A model generated the notes under the pieces. It saw only the letters and a list, made by a program, of their open reading frames with translations, had not been told where the DNA came from and searched no databases. DNA of 64,000 bases, taken from Nonomuraea sp. NBC_00507 (lineage in GTDB: Bacteria > Actinomycetota > Actinomycetes > Streptosporangiales > Streptosporangiaceae). Location of the stretch: contig NZ_CP107853.1 in the NCBI RefSeq assembly GCF_036013525.1, forward strand, positions 1,612,001-1,676,000, in the 5' to 3' direction. Position numbers and translations under genes: made by a program. Positions 41,949 to 50,232 of this stretch are shown piece by piece; position 1 is the first letter of the stretch, and each line of letters opens with the position of its first letter.

Positions 41949-42170
41949 CTAGTCGACCAGCGTGAAGTCGAGGTAGTACGACGTGCCCGGCTCGAACGAC
42001 ACGTTCGGGTTGTCCACCTGGATGCGCAGTTCGCCTGAGGGCGTGTACTTCGCGTATCGCCGGTCCTCGGGCACGTCCGCGTCGTACTCGGCGCTGAACC
42101 GGAAAGTGCGTGTTCCGGGCTGCGAGTACGTTTCGACGCTCGTGCAGCGGAACTTGGCCCGTACGGTCAT
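41949..42170 (-). CDS. Small beta-rich phage protein, 73 aa
   Basis: ATG 42170 is preceded by GGAGGGACAC. An upstream ATG at 42266 would overlap the endolysin stop (ATGA) and add 32 low-complexity residues; both starts are possible. The product is strand-rich (RTFRFSAEYDADVPEDRRYA, TSYYLDFTLVD). It occurs among lysis genes; function unknown. Confidence 0.55.
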   Translation of the reverse strand: MTVRAKFRCTSVETYSQPGTRTFRFSAEYDADVPEDRRYAKYTPSGELRIQVDNPNVSFEPGTSYYLDFTLVD

Positions 42171-42262
42171 GTGTCCCTCCATAGGGGTTGAGGTTGCGGT
42201 CTCGCCGCGGGGTGGGGTGGCCCGTGCCGTCCGGAGGAGGTACAGCCGGACCAAGTTGTCGA

Positions 42263-43045
42263 TCATGTGATCGGGGCGGTCCAGGCGGCGCGCCAGGTCC
42301 GCTCGTCGACCTCGCCGGTGGGCGTGAGGCCCTTCGAATCCCGTTGGAACGCGGTGCAGACCTCTTCGTCGGCGCCGCTATACCAGCCGTCGACGTCGAG
42401 TTTCCAGCCGCGCTTGCGCATCTGCCGCTGCCACATCCGGACGTCGTCGCCCTTGGTGGTGGGCGGCCAGGACAGCGGCCGCTTCCAGTCGGGGACGTCG
42501 ACGTCGTCGCGGCCGTCGTCCTTGCCGCCCAGCTCGTCCTTCACGAGGCCGAGCAGCACGTCCCAGGGGAAACTGGTTCCGGGGTCGGTGTGGTCGGTGC
42601 GCCGGTAGACAGCGCTGATGTCGGCATGGCTGGTGATGCCTCGCTTGCCGGCGCGCAGCTCGGCGCGGGTCAGTTTCCGCACCGGGATCTTGTGAGCGCG
42701 GCACCAGCCGGCGATGACGCCGGCGGCCTGGCCGAGCATGGCGTTGCCGTAGGCGTCCAGCCACTCCTTCCGGCTCTGGCGGGCGAAACCGGCCAACTCC
42801 AGCTGTAGCCCGTCGCTGTTGCCCCCGGGCGCGGCCCAGGCAGTGTCTTGGTCCCGGACGCATCTGACCACGCTGTCGGCGTCGACGCAGGCGTGCGCGC
42901 TGGCCTGCCGGTTCATGGTCGCGAACATGCGCGCGCACTCCTCGGCCGTGGTAGCCCGCTCCACCCATTCCATGGAGTGCACGACGATCAACCTGATCGG
43001 AGAGATGCGGCCGCGGTGGAACCAGCGGGCCTGGACGAGTCTCAC
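42263..43045 (-). CDS. Endolysin: N-acetylmuramoyl-L-alanine amidase with peptidoglycan-binding domain
   Basis: 260 residues. An amidase_2 (PGRP-type) domain covers residues 15-165: zinc ligands include His23 in IVVHSME and the region GITSHADIS / HTDPGTSFPW near 140-157; QLELAGFARQ is the conserved middle. A C-terminal PG_binding_1 domain (residues about 195-255: MWQRQMRKRGWKLDVDGWYS, AFQRDSKGLTPTGEVDERTW) anchors it to the wall. It cleaves the amide bond between MurNAc and the stem peptide to lyse the host. No signal peptide, as usual for holin-dependent endolysins. Adjacent small membrane proteins support a lysis cassette. Confidence 0.9.
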   Translation of the reverse strand: MRLVQARWFHRGRISPIRLIVVHSMEWVERATTAEECARMFATMNRQASAHACVDADSVVRCVRDQDTAWAAPGGNSDGLQLELAGFARQSRKEWLDAYGNAMLGQAAGVIAGWCRAHKIPVRKLTRAELRAGKRGITSHADISAVYRRTDHTDPGTSFPWDVLLGLVKDELGGKDDGRDDVDVPDWKRPLSWPPTTKGDDVRMWQRQMRKRGWKLDVDGWYSGADEEVCTAFQRDSKGLTPTGEVDERTWRAAWTAPIT

Positions 43046-43062
43046 AGGGTCCTCCTGATGGG

Positions 43063-43413
43063 TTAGCCGCGGGCGATGGCGATGCCGACGACGGCGACGA
43101 TCACGCTGATAACGGCGACGATCACGCTGACCACGCCGATGATCTGGCGCCGGCTTTCAGCGAGCTGGGGCCGGGTCACCCCGTCACGCTCGACCGCGTC
43201 GACGCGCTTCTCCAGCGCCTCGGTCGCGGCCGCCGCGGACGCCCGGTCTGCTTCAACCCGCCGGGAAAGCTCCTCGACCTTCCAGTCGGAATGATCGGCC
43301 CGCTGCAGCAGCAACGCGACCTGGCCCTTGATCTCGGCCAGCCCCACCGCGGTGATCTCGGACAGCTTGGCCAGGGCCAGGTGAAGGTCGCCGGGTGGCT
43401 GCTGGTCGGTCAC
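43063..43413 (-). CDS. XhlA-like coiled-coil membrane protein
   Basis: About 116 residues from GTG 43413 (GAGG upstream; GTG 43419 and the frame start 43452 are alternatives). A long amphipathic coiled coil (ALAKLSEITAVGLAEIKGQV, KVEELSRRVEADRASAAAAT) ends in one C-terminal membrane helix (IIGVVSVIVAVISVIVAVVG). This layout resembles hemolysin XhlA/holin accessory proteins of phage lysis cassettes. It lies 17 bases before the endolysin gene. Confidence 0.65.
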   Translation of the reverse strand: MTDQQPPGDLHLALAKLSEITAVGLAEIKGQVALLLQRADHSDWKVEELSRRVEADRASAAAATEALEKRVDAVERDGVTRPQLAESRRQIIGVVSVIVAVISVIVAVVGIAIARG

Positions 43414-43513
43414 GGACACCTCATCTCGTGCGAGGTGGCCGGATCCGGCCACGTGGTCAACCGGTCAGCTGTCCCGGGCGTCTCACTAGTCCCCGTAGAC
43501 GCTGGAGGCAGCG

Positions 43514-44140
43514 GTGAGCCATCCCGTGTACGACGAGCCGCGGACGCAGCGCTCGAAGAGGCCGGCGGGCAGAGACCGGACGATTGCGCTGGTCGCGGTC
43601 ATGGTCGCCGTGGTGGCCACGCTCGTGGCCGTGGTCCTGGCGGTGCTGCTCGTCGCCCGGCCCACTGCGACGCCGAGCTCCGCGGCCGCGGCCGCCACGT
43701 CGCCGGCCGGGAAGCCGAGCGCGGCGCCGAGCGCGGCGGCCAGCCCGTCGCCCAAGCCGGTGCAGCCCCGTACCCAAGCGGCCGTGCGGAAGGTCGCCGA
43801 GCAGGCGTTCGACGCCTACGGGGCCGGCGAGTACGGCGAGTTCTGGGACATGTGGACAAGCCAGGCCAAGAAGGTGGTCTCCCGCAAGGATTACGTGCGC
43901 CGCTTCCGGCTGTGCCCGTCGGCCGCGCAGGGTCTGCGCTGGCAGATCCAGAAGGTGACCATCTCCGGTGCGCGGGCGAGCGTCCGCGCGGTCCGGTCGA
44001 TCCTCGTGCAGACCTACACGTTCGCCTACCAGGGCGGCCGGTGGCGGTTCCAGCCGTCGGCGGAGATGCTGCAGCCGTACCGGACGAAGACGATCGATCA
44101 GATCGTGCGGGAGGAGCGGGCGGCAGGCGGCTGCGCCTAG
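43514..44140 (+). CDS. Plus-strand membrane-anchored NTF2-like protein (moron candidate)
   Basis: 208 residues starting at GTG 43514 (TGGAGGCAGCG upstream). A basic N-terminus, one membrane helix (IALVAVMVAVVATLVAVVLA), a Ala/Pro/Ser linker of about 45 residues, then an extracytoplasmic domain (VRKVAEQAFDAYGAGEYGEF, WDMWTSQAKKVVSRKDYVRR, TFAYQGGRWRFQPSA) with the alpha+beta pattern of NTF2/SnoaL-like folds. It is the only gene on this strand within 22 kb of minus-strand phage late genes, set between tail and lysis genes. That is typical of a moron expressed in the lysogen; a surface or superinfection-related role is inference. Confidence 0.75.
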   Translation: MSHPVYDEPRTQRSKRPAGRDRTIALVAVMVAVVATLVAVVLAVLLVARPTATPSSAAAAATSPAGKPSAAPSAAASPSPKPVQPRTQAAVRKVAEQAFDAYGAGEYGEFWDMWTSQAKKVVSRKDYVRRFRLCPSAAQGLRWQIQKVTISGARASVRAVRSILVQTYTFAYQGGRWRFQPSAEMLQPYRTKTIDQIVREERAAGGCA

Positions 44141-44150
44141 CGGAGGGGCG

Positions 44151-44549
44151 TCAGCCCATGAGGTCGACCAACTGAAAGTTGGCCAGCATCGAGTTGACCG
44201 CGAACACCAGAGCGTTGAGGATGTCCCGCTCGACGGTGCCGTAGGTGTCGTCGGCGGTGCCGGTGACGTCGTTGACGTGGCCGGCCTTCGGGATCGGCAC
44301 CAGCTGCACCTCGACGGCGTTGCCGCCGCCGCGGAAGGTTAGGCGGCCGCCTTTCACGTACACCTTGCCGTCCGTCGCGGGCAGCCCGGACGTGTCGGGT
44401 GCTGCCATTCCTCGCAGGATCACCCCGAGGGACAGCTCTGTGATGGGGTCGCGGAGACCGGCCCGCGCCTCTAGCGCCTCCACGCGCTTCTCCAGCTCGC
44501 GGTGGAGCCGGTTGGAGTCGGTAGGGAGGGGATCGAATCGGTTGGTCAT
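44151..44549 (-). CDS. Minor tail protein with N-terminal coiled coil
   Basis: 132 residues from ATG 44549, overlapping the previous stop (ATGA). Starts with a coiled coil (RLHRELEKRVEALEARAG), then a strand-rich domain (GVILRGMAAPD, KVYVKGGRLTFRGGGNAVEV). Last of the tail genes; probably trimeric and tip-associated. Family not named. Confidence 0.65.
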   Translation of the reverse strand: MTNRFDPLPTDSNRLHRELEKRVEALEARAGLRDPITELSLGVILRGMAAPDTSGLPATDGKVYVKGGRLTFRGGGNAVEVQLVPIPKAGHVNDVTGTADDTYGTVERDILNALVFAVNSMLANFQLVDLMG

Positions 44550-46396
44550 TCGGCGGCCTCCTGGGCGGTGATCAGCGTGGCGAGGTCTTTGCCTTGGCGG
44601 CGTCGGGCGGGCCGGATTTGCCAGCCGATCAGTCGCTGACTGAGGTTGAAGGACGCCGCGCCCTGCGCGGTGATCGGGTAGCGGGGGTTGTTGAGGATGA
44701 ACCGCACGTACTCGCCGAGCGAGGTGGGGCCGAGCGTCGAGCCCTTGCCCAAGATGACGTCGGCGGAGAACACGCGGGCCGCGCCAGCGGCGCGGGCCGC
44801 CCAGTACTGCGCGTACTGGTTGATCGTCGTCTGATCCGTGGACTGGGTCGGGTGTTGCAGGCGACGGTCGTAGATGGGATGGCCAGCCGCGATGTGCGGA
44901 GTCGTGATGAGCGTGGACCGGACCGGGGTGCCGGCGACGGATCCGTCCCCGGCCGGGGTGCCGCCGATGATGGCCCACCGGGTGCCGCCGCGCATCGCGG
45001 ATCGTTCCTCGCGCCAGCCGGTGATATCCCCAGCGGTGCCTTGCCTGGCCTGAGTGAACACGTGCACGACGTTGGGGAAGTCGAGCTTGGGTGCGCCGAA
45101 CTCCAGATTCCGGAAGATCGCGCCGCCGGAGACGCGGTTGTTGACCACATACTCGAACCCGACCTCGGAGCGGGCGAAGTTCTGGAGGAGATCGCCGAAC
45201 CGGTCGTCGATCTTCCCTTCGAGGTTCCTGTTCACACCGGACGCGCCTGCCTGCAACGCGAGGCCGATGTTGGAGGCCGGGGTGGACTGCATCTCCAGGA
45301 TGAGCTGCCGGGCGGCGTCCAGCTGGTCGCCGCCGGCGAAGAACGGCGCGGTGAGACATACCTGGTGCGGGTAGCCGTCCAGGGTGCAGCCCTGCAGGTT
45401 CATGACGACGCCGCCGCGCTCCGATTGCTCGGTGACCGTGGTGTGCAGCCAGTAGATGGGGTAGAGCACCCCGTCGCGCCACGGGTGCACCACGAGCCTG
45501 CCCGGGCCGCCTGTCAGGTCGTCGATGTCGCGCGGGAAGATCTCGTTGTAGCGGGCGGCGATCTTCGGGTTCGGCATCGGCAGCTGGGCGGAGAACTGGC
45601 CTGGTTCCCCGATGCGGCAGTCCAGGGACGGATCACGCGGGTAGATGTCGCCGTAGTAGGAGCCGGTCAGCGCGTCGTGCACCGTGTACCGCCACCGCGT
45701 CACACCCCGGGCCGGCGTGAACGCCGGGAATGACGGCGGGGTCGGCGTCTCGTGCTCAGGCCCGGACGCGACCAGGACGGTGAACCCGGACCCGGCCTGC
45801 AGGGACGCGCCGCCGCCGACGATGTGGGCGACCGTGCCGAGGGCGGCCGTGGAGGTGATAGGCCGCCACACCACCGCGCCGGACACGCTGGTGCCGGATT
45901 GGACGTCGCCCAGCTCCGTGAACCCGACCGGCTGCGACCAGTTGATCGTGACGGAGGTGGAGGGGAGGCCGGCGGCGAACCGGAACTCGATCCCGCTGGG
46001 CGTGGCCGGGACCGCGCCGGGGGTGACAACGGCTGGCCCGGTTGTGACGCCGGTCGGCACGATTTGGGGCGGGGTGGTGGCGGCGCCCTGCATCGGTACG
46101 AGGATGACGGCGGCGCGCGAGGTCGCCCCCTGGTCGACGTTGTAGACGCTGGGCTCGGTGCCGGTCGCCTGTGGCCTCCACCACACGTCCAGGGCCTGCA
46201 TGGTGCCGGGCAGGTTCTGGATGCGGCCGATCCGCTGCCAGGTGCCGCCGCCCGTGATCGCCACCGGCAACGGCCCCGTGCTCACCAGGAACGCGAGCAG
46301 CCCGTTCTTGGAGGTGAGCCCGGCCGGGACCGGAACCGTGAACGGGCCCTGGCCGGCCGCCGTACGTACGGAGGCGGTTACGGGGGTGGCGGGCAT
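44546..46396 (-). CDS. Minor tail (tail-tip) protein, Gp37-like
   Basis: 616 residues. The N-terminal 220 residues form an Ig/jelly-roll-like beta domain (PFTVPVPAGLTSKNGLLAFL, VWWRPQATGTEPSVYNVDQG). From about residue 230 comes a tail-tip domain like Siphovirus ReqiPepy6 Gp37: WRYTVHDALTGSYYGDIYPR, GQFSAQLPMPNPKIAARYNE, VVHPWRDGVLYPIYWLHTTV and, near the end, GKGSTLGPTSLGEYVRFILN. Such proteins follow the distal tail protein in actinophages and make up the baseplate hub. Gene order after the Dit-like gene agrees. Confidence 0.75.
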   Translation of the reverse strand: MPATPVTASVRTAAGQGPFTVPVPAGLTSKNGLLAFLVSTGPLPVAITGGGTWQRIGRIQNLPGTMQALDVWWRPQATGTEPSVYNVDQGATSRAAVILVPMQGAATTPPQIVPTGVTTGPAVVTPGAVPATPSGIEFRFAAGLPSTSVTINWSQPVGFTELGDVQSGTSVSGAVVWRPITSTAALGTVAHIVGGGASLQAGSGFTVLVASGPEHETPTPPSFPAFTPARGVTRWRYTVHDALTGSYYGDIYPRDPSLDCRIGEPGQFSAQLPMPNPKIAARYNEIFPRDIDDLTGGPGRLVVHPWRDGVLYPIYWLHTTVTEQSERGGVVMNLQGCTLDGYPHQVCLTAPFFAGGDQLDAARQLILEMQSTPASNIGLALQAGASGVNRNLEGKIDDRFGDLLQNFARSEVGFEYVVNNRVSGGAIFRNLEFGAPKLDFPNVVHVFTQARQGTAGDITGWREERSAMRGGTRWAIIGGTPAGDGSVAGTPVRSTLITTPHIAAGHPIYDRRLQHPTQSTDQTTINQYAQYWAARAAGAARVFSADVILGKGSTLGPTSLGEYVRFILNNPRYPITAQGAASFNLSQRLIGWQIRPARRRQGKDLATLITAQEAAE

Positions 46397-46414
46397 GAGC
46401 TCACCCCCTCAGGG

Positions 46415-48208
46415 TCATTGCCAGGCGTGCTCCCACAAGGCGACCGCGGCCGGTGCGGTCCCTGTCGAGGTCTCGTACGTGATCGCGCTGACCCCCGGGC
46501 CGAGCACGAAGTCCGGCACGCCGATGCTCGCGCCGGTGAGATGGCTCATCTGCGAGACGCCATCGATGAGCGCGTTCCCGGCGAATACGTCGATCTCGAG
46601 CTGCTTGCCCGCGGCGACGGTGAGATTGAATTGGATCACCCTGACGTCCTGGCTGCCGTCCGGGAGGGTTCCGACGATTTCGAGGAGCGGTGTGGTGGCC
46701 GGGCCGGGGCAGCGGAACCGGACACGCGGGGTGGGCGTGTTGCCGAAGTTCGTGACCTCGATCGTTTGGCCGTCGCCGATGGTGGCGTTGCCGAGCGCCC
46801 GCGAGTAGAGGCGGGGATCGGCGCATTTGAACTGTGCGAGCAGCTTGTCGGTGTACCCGATCCGGTACCGGATATCGATCGGGCCTGGCGTGCGTTTGAT
46901 CACCACCCCGTACGCGATGTATATCTGATCCGCAATCTGCATCGCGATCGGCACCTGCTCGTCAGCGATCGGCTTCGGCAGGTTCTGCCGCCAGGCTTCC
47001 ATCACTTCACGCATCTGGTCCTTGGGGACGCTGACCTTGCCGGAGAAGATGATGTTCCTGGGCAACGAGTATTTCTCGCCAGGCATCGCGCCGTCGCTGT
47101 TGGGGTTTTCAACGTCGCCGTCGTCGAGGTCGGGCATGTCGATGTCGGCACCGATGAGCTCGTTCAGCCGGTACACGGTTCCGCTCCCGATCCGGAACCC
47201 GTTGTAGGAGAGTTGGCCGGGTCCGTCGAGGTCGTCGCCAGGATTCACCGGAACCGTCACCGTGAACGCAGGCAGCGTCCACGGGGCGATGATCGGGTCG
47301 GGGGTGACCGCGACGTTCTTGTTCGTCGTCACCGTCGGCGTGAGCACGGACCAGACGGCCGGGATTTGGTCGGGCTGCACGTTCGTCGGCGGTGAGTCGC
47401 CGACGAAAACGTCCGGCGTTGGTAGCCCCCAGCTCGCCAGGATCGCCCCAGGTTGCGTGTTCAACCCGAGGGAGATGCCCGGGGCCGGCAGCGACCACGG
47501 CGCGGCCAGCACGCCTGGCTCGACGGTGACGGGCACCGACTGGTGCGGCATCACGGTCACGGGTGCGCCGTACCCGATCGGCGCGCTGGAGGCGGCCACC
47601 GTGGTGCCGTTGATCGACGTCTGGTTCGACCCGTTGCCGGTCCAGTCCAGCACGGTCTGAGCGATGTCGGACTGGTCGAGCACCCACATGGCCTGCGGCG
47701 CGGCCGAGATCCACGCAGTCAGCGAGTGGGCGAGGTTCTCGATCTCGCCGTCGGTGAGGACGCGGTTCCAGACGCCGGCGGCTGCGATGTCGGAGTCGGA
47801 TGAGCTACCAATCGTCATCGACGTGACGGACGGGCCGAAGTCGTCGTTGGTGCCGGTGCCAGCCTGGTGCGTCCACGTGCCCGTGCTGTACACGTATTTG
47901 TGCATGCGTGCGGCGACGCCGTTGCCGGCCGCTTTGGTGGCGGCCACCAGCACCCAGCCGTCGGCCGAGGTGACGGTGAACTGGGATTCGGTCGCGGTTG
48001 TCTGCGAGCGCAACCTCAGGAGGTTCGTGGAGGTGGTCACGGCGAGTTCGGCGACGCGGACCGCCGTCGCGAACATGCTTAATGTGGTGGAGATGACGGT
48101 GCCGTTGCGGCGTATCACCGCCACATAGGTGCCTGCCGTGGTCTGCCCCGACAAGGCGCCCGTGTTGACGTTGACAGAGCTGCTGGCGGAGGCGAAAGTG
48201 CGCGCCAC
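46415..48208 (-). CDS. Distal tail (Dit)-like protein with N-terminal LamG domain and Pro/Trp repeats
   Basis: 597 residues. Residues 1-170 are a concanavalin/LamG-like sandwich (SADGWVLVAATKAAGNGVAA, AAAGVWNRVLTDGEIENLAH), a carbohydrate-binding type of fold. Residues about 215-320 hold four imperfect repeats with the pattern QPD-IxAPWSLPxPxV. Residues about 330-597 match actinophage distal-tail proteins (YNGFRIGSGTVYRLNELIGA, LPRNIIFSGKVSVPKDQMRE, DKLLAQFKCADPRLYSRALG). Dit proteins form the hexameric ring joining the tail tube to the tip; the added sandwich likely binds host surface sugars. Confidence 0.8.
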   Translation of the reverse strand: MARTFASASSSVNVNTGALSGQTTAGTYVAVIRRNGTVISTTLSMFATAVRVAELAVTTSTNLLRLRSQTTATESQFTVTSADGWVLVAATKAAGNGVAARMHKYVYSTGTWTHQAGTGTNDDFGPSVTSMTIGSSSDSDIAAAGVWNRVLTDGEIENLAHSLTAWISAAPQAMWVLDQSDIAQTVLDWTGNGSNQTSINGTTVAASSAPIGYGAPVTVMPHQSVPVTVEPGVLAAPWSLPAPGISLGLNTQPGAILASWGLPTPDVFVGDSPPTNVQPDQIPAVWSVLTPTVTTNKNVAVTPDPIIAPWTLPAFTVTVPVNPGDDLDGPGQLSYNGFRIGSGTVYRLNELIGADIDMPDLDDGDVENPNSDGAMPGEKYSLPRNIIFSGKVSVPKDQMREVMEAWRQNLPKPIADEQVPIAMQIADQIYIAYGVVIKRTPGPIDIRYRIGYTDKLLAQFKCADPRLYSRALGNATIGDGQTIEVTNFGNTPTPRVRFRCPGPATTPLLEIVGTLPDGSQDVRVIQFNLTVAAGKQLEIDVFAGNALIDGVSQMSHLTGASIGVPDFVLGPGVSAITYETSTGTAPAAVALWEHAWQ

Positions 48209-48218
48209 AGGTCACCCC

Positions 48219-48743
48219 CTACGCGGTCTGGTACTCCAAGGTGACGGCGACGACTTCGATCTTGGTGGCGTCGACCGTGTCGGCAGCGTTGCCCGCGTCC
48301 CGAGCCAGATAGACCACTACGAAGTCACCCGCGGCCACGCTGTCGGCGTTGGTGAGCGTGATGGAGATCTCGAACAGCCGCCGCGCGGACGCCGGGACCG
48401 CAGTGGCCGCGCTGGTGTTGGCGGCGGCGAAACCCTTGGTGTTGACGTCGATCGCGTCCGCCGGGGTGACCGCCGCCAGGCGCGCCTCGAACACCGTGTT
48501 CCCTGCGGTGGCCGCCGTCTTGCACTGCACCTTCAGGACGGGTGCGGACCCGTAGTCGGCGGGCATCCGGAACGACCACATCACCTGCTCGCGCGTGCTG
48601 AAGTCGAACGCGAACTGCATCAGATACGGGGTCGGCGCCGCCGCCGAGCTTTTCACGCGCTGGATCGCCGGGGCGGCGTTGGACGCCGACCCGTCCGGCA
48701 GGGTGGCGGCGGCGGTCGCCAGGGGGATGGTTCCGGTAGCCAC
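48219..48743 (-). CDS. Phage tail-associated structural protein, 174 aa
   Basis: Strand-rich protein without cysteine pattern or membrane helix: MQFAFDFSTREQVMWSFRMP, PVLKVQCKTAATAGNTVFEA, EISITLTNADSVAAGDFVVV. The style is that of carbohydrate-binding-like beta sandwiches attached to tails. Located between tape measure and distal tail genes in the minus-strand late operon. No family recognised. Confidence 0.6.
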   Translation of the reverse strand: MATGTIPLATAAATLPDGSASNAAPAIQRVKSSAAAPTPYLMQFAFDFSTREQVMWSFRMPADYGSAPVLKVQCKTAATAGNTVFEARLAAVTPADAIDVNTKGFAAANTSAATAVPASARRLFEISITLTNADSVAAGDFVVVYLARDAGNAADTVDATKIEVVAVTLEYQTA

Positions 48744-48752
48744 GACGTCCTC

Positions 48753-49196
48753 CTACGGGCTGCAGTCGAGCACGGCGATCCCGGACGCGTGCCACGTGAT
48801 CAGGAAAGTGCCGTCTTGCGTCTCCTTGGGCGCCCCGAACCACACCGCGAGAAACGCCCGGTTGGACTTGAGCGGCCAGTACTGCAACGCGCCCTCGGCG
48901 ATGATCGTCGAGTTGTTGAGCTGCACGTTTTCGGCGTCGAACACCATCGACCCAGACGCGGCAGTCAGCGTGGTGAGGGTGAGCGTGGGGCCGCCCGCCG
49001 TGTACCCCGCCCCGCTGGATTCGCCCGCGTTCCACGGGGCGACACCATAGGCCGTGTCGGTGGTGAAGTTCGGCGTGACCGCCGAACCCCACAGTGCGAG
49101 CTTGCCGTCCTCTGCGCCGAGATCGATCGCGAGGTTGGTGACGTCCCATTGGTCAACGTGGGTGGCCACGAACAAACCGGATGCGCTCCAAGCCAT
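48753..49196 (-). CDS. Phage tail-associated structural protein, 147 aa
   Basis: Strand-rich, aromatic protein (FVATHVDQWDVTNLAIDLGA, TLTLTTLTAASGSMVFDAEN, GTFLITWHASGIAVL). The opening block resembles small decoration proteins that actinophages encode next to tail genes. Nine bases separate it from the previous gene, so same transcript. Function unknown. Confidence 0.6.
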   Translation of the reverse strand: MAWSASGLFVATHVDQWDVTNLAIDLGAEDGKLALWGSAVTPNFTTDTAYGVAPWNAGESSGAGYTAGGPTLTLTTLTAASGSMVFDAENVQLNNSTIIAEGALQYWPLKSNRAFLAVWFGAPKETQDGTFLITWHASGIAVLDCSP

Positions 49197-49205
49197 GCAA
49201 GCCTC

Positions 49206-49547
49206 CTACGACACCGAGACGTGGGTGTGGTTGATCTCGGCGTATCCGGCCATGTTGAACATCTTGAGTGCTGGGTCCGAACCCCAAATGCCGAAAAGCA
49301 ATTGCAGGCTGGTGTTGGGCCAATAGGCGCTGTAGTGAGCGGTCCCCACCGCGCTGGCGCCCACGCCGACCGCAAACTGTGGAAGTCCGGGGAAGTTGAA
49401 GGTGAACGTGCGCGACACGCTGCCGAGGTTGTAGCAGCGGATCTGATTGATCGTGAAAGCTCTAGCCAGGCTGGTTTCCACCTCGGCGAGTACCGCCCAG
49501 CCGCCGGGACCGTATTGCGCGGTGATCTCATACAGAACAGATGGCAT
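49206..49547 (-). CDS. Phage tail-associated structural protein, 113 aa
   Basis: Strand-rich small protein (SVLYEITAQYGPGGWAVLAE, TFTFNFPGLPQFAVGVGASA). ATG 49547 overlaps the stop of the upstream gene (TGATG). One of three consecutive small beta proteins here; no family recognised. Confidence 0.6.
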   Translation of the reverse strand: MPSVLYEITAQYGPGGWAVLAEVETSLARAFTINQIRCYNLGSVSRTFTFNFPGLPQFAVGVGASAVGTAHYSAYWPNTSLQLLFGIWGSDPALKMFNMAGYAEINHTHVSVS

Positions 49548-49957
49548 CAGGCACCTCCAGGTCGCATGGCGCGGCCCCTACCGCGCACAGGTTGAACGTG
49601 AACAACTGCGTCACCGGGCTCCGGTGGCGGCCCCGACTGCATCGCTTCGAGTTCGGCGATGAGCGGTCCCCAGTCGGCTTCAAGGCGTTCAATCTCGCGC
49701 TCGATCGCGGCCCGCAGGCCAGCGTCGAGGTCGCGGGTGAGGTCCTGGCGCAGCTGCTTGATGCGGGCGACGGCGCGGATCCAGCCGCGGACCTTCCGCA
49801 TCTGCTCCATCGCCGCCCGCCGCGCCACGCTGTTCTCTGGCGACGGGTCCTCCGCGTAGGCGTCCTTCGCTGCGGCCAGGGCCTCCTGCTCGCCGGCGCA
49901 CGCCTCCAGCAGCTCCGCCTCCGCCCGCAGCTCGCGGGCCATCCTCCTCGAGGTCAC
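49547..49957 (-). CDS. Coiled-coil phage protein, 136 aa
   Basis: GTG 49957 in a GTGA overlap with the previous gene (ATG 49942 is the alternative). Almost wholly helical and charged: ARELRAEAELLEACAGEQEA, RKVRGWIRAVARIKQLRQDL, AIEREIERLEADWGPLIAEL, then a Pro/Gly tail. Likely a structural or assembly protein of the tail; family unknown. Confidence 0.6.
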   Translation of the reverse strand: MTSRRMARELRAEAELLEACAGEQEALAAAKDAYAEDPSPENSVARRAAMEQMRKVRGWIRAVARIKQLRQDLTRDLDAGLRAAIEREIERLEADWGPLIAELEAMQSGPPPEPGDAVVHVQPVRGRGRAMRPGGA

Positions 49958-50202
49958 TGCGAGATCGCCCCCTTCGCGGTGATGAGCGGTGCCTGGATGT
50001 GGACGTCCTGATGGTCGCCCGTGTCGGAGGTGCGGTTGCGGGTGGTGGCGATGCACCCGGACTCGGTCACCTCGGTCACGGTGCGCACGATGCGGCCCGC
50101 CTGGTCGCGGCGTTCGCGGCGGACCGGCCGGGACCGGCCCGTCGCCACCTGAATGGTTTTGATCTTCTCGGCGAACGACAGTCCGCCATCGTTTCCGGGC
50201 AC
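49954..50202 (-). CDS. Small hypothetical phage protein, 82 aa
   Basis: GTG 50202 after AAAGGCGG. Basic strand-rich protein (AEKIKTIQVATGRSRPVRRE, AGRIVRTVTEVTESGCIATT). Lies directly after the tape-measure gene. No family recognised. Confidence 0.55.
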   Translation of the reverse strand: MPGNDGGLSFAEKIKTIQVATGRSRPVRRERRDQAGRIVRTVTEVTESGCIATTRNRTSDTGDHQDVHIQAPLITAKGAISQ

Positions 50203-50232
50203 GCGAAAACCGCCTTTCGATGAGGAGTAGTG

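Noticed and set aside
45752..49595. Long plus-strand frames (547 and 488 codons) opposite tail genes
   Set aside because: Composition is that of antisense frames (Arg/Gly/Asp-rich, no domains), and the minus strand encodes recognisable tail proteins with coupled starts.
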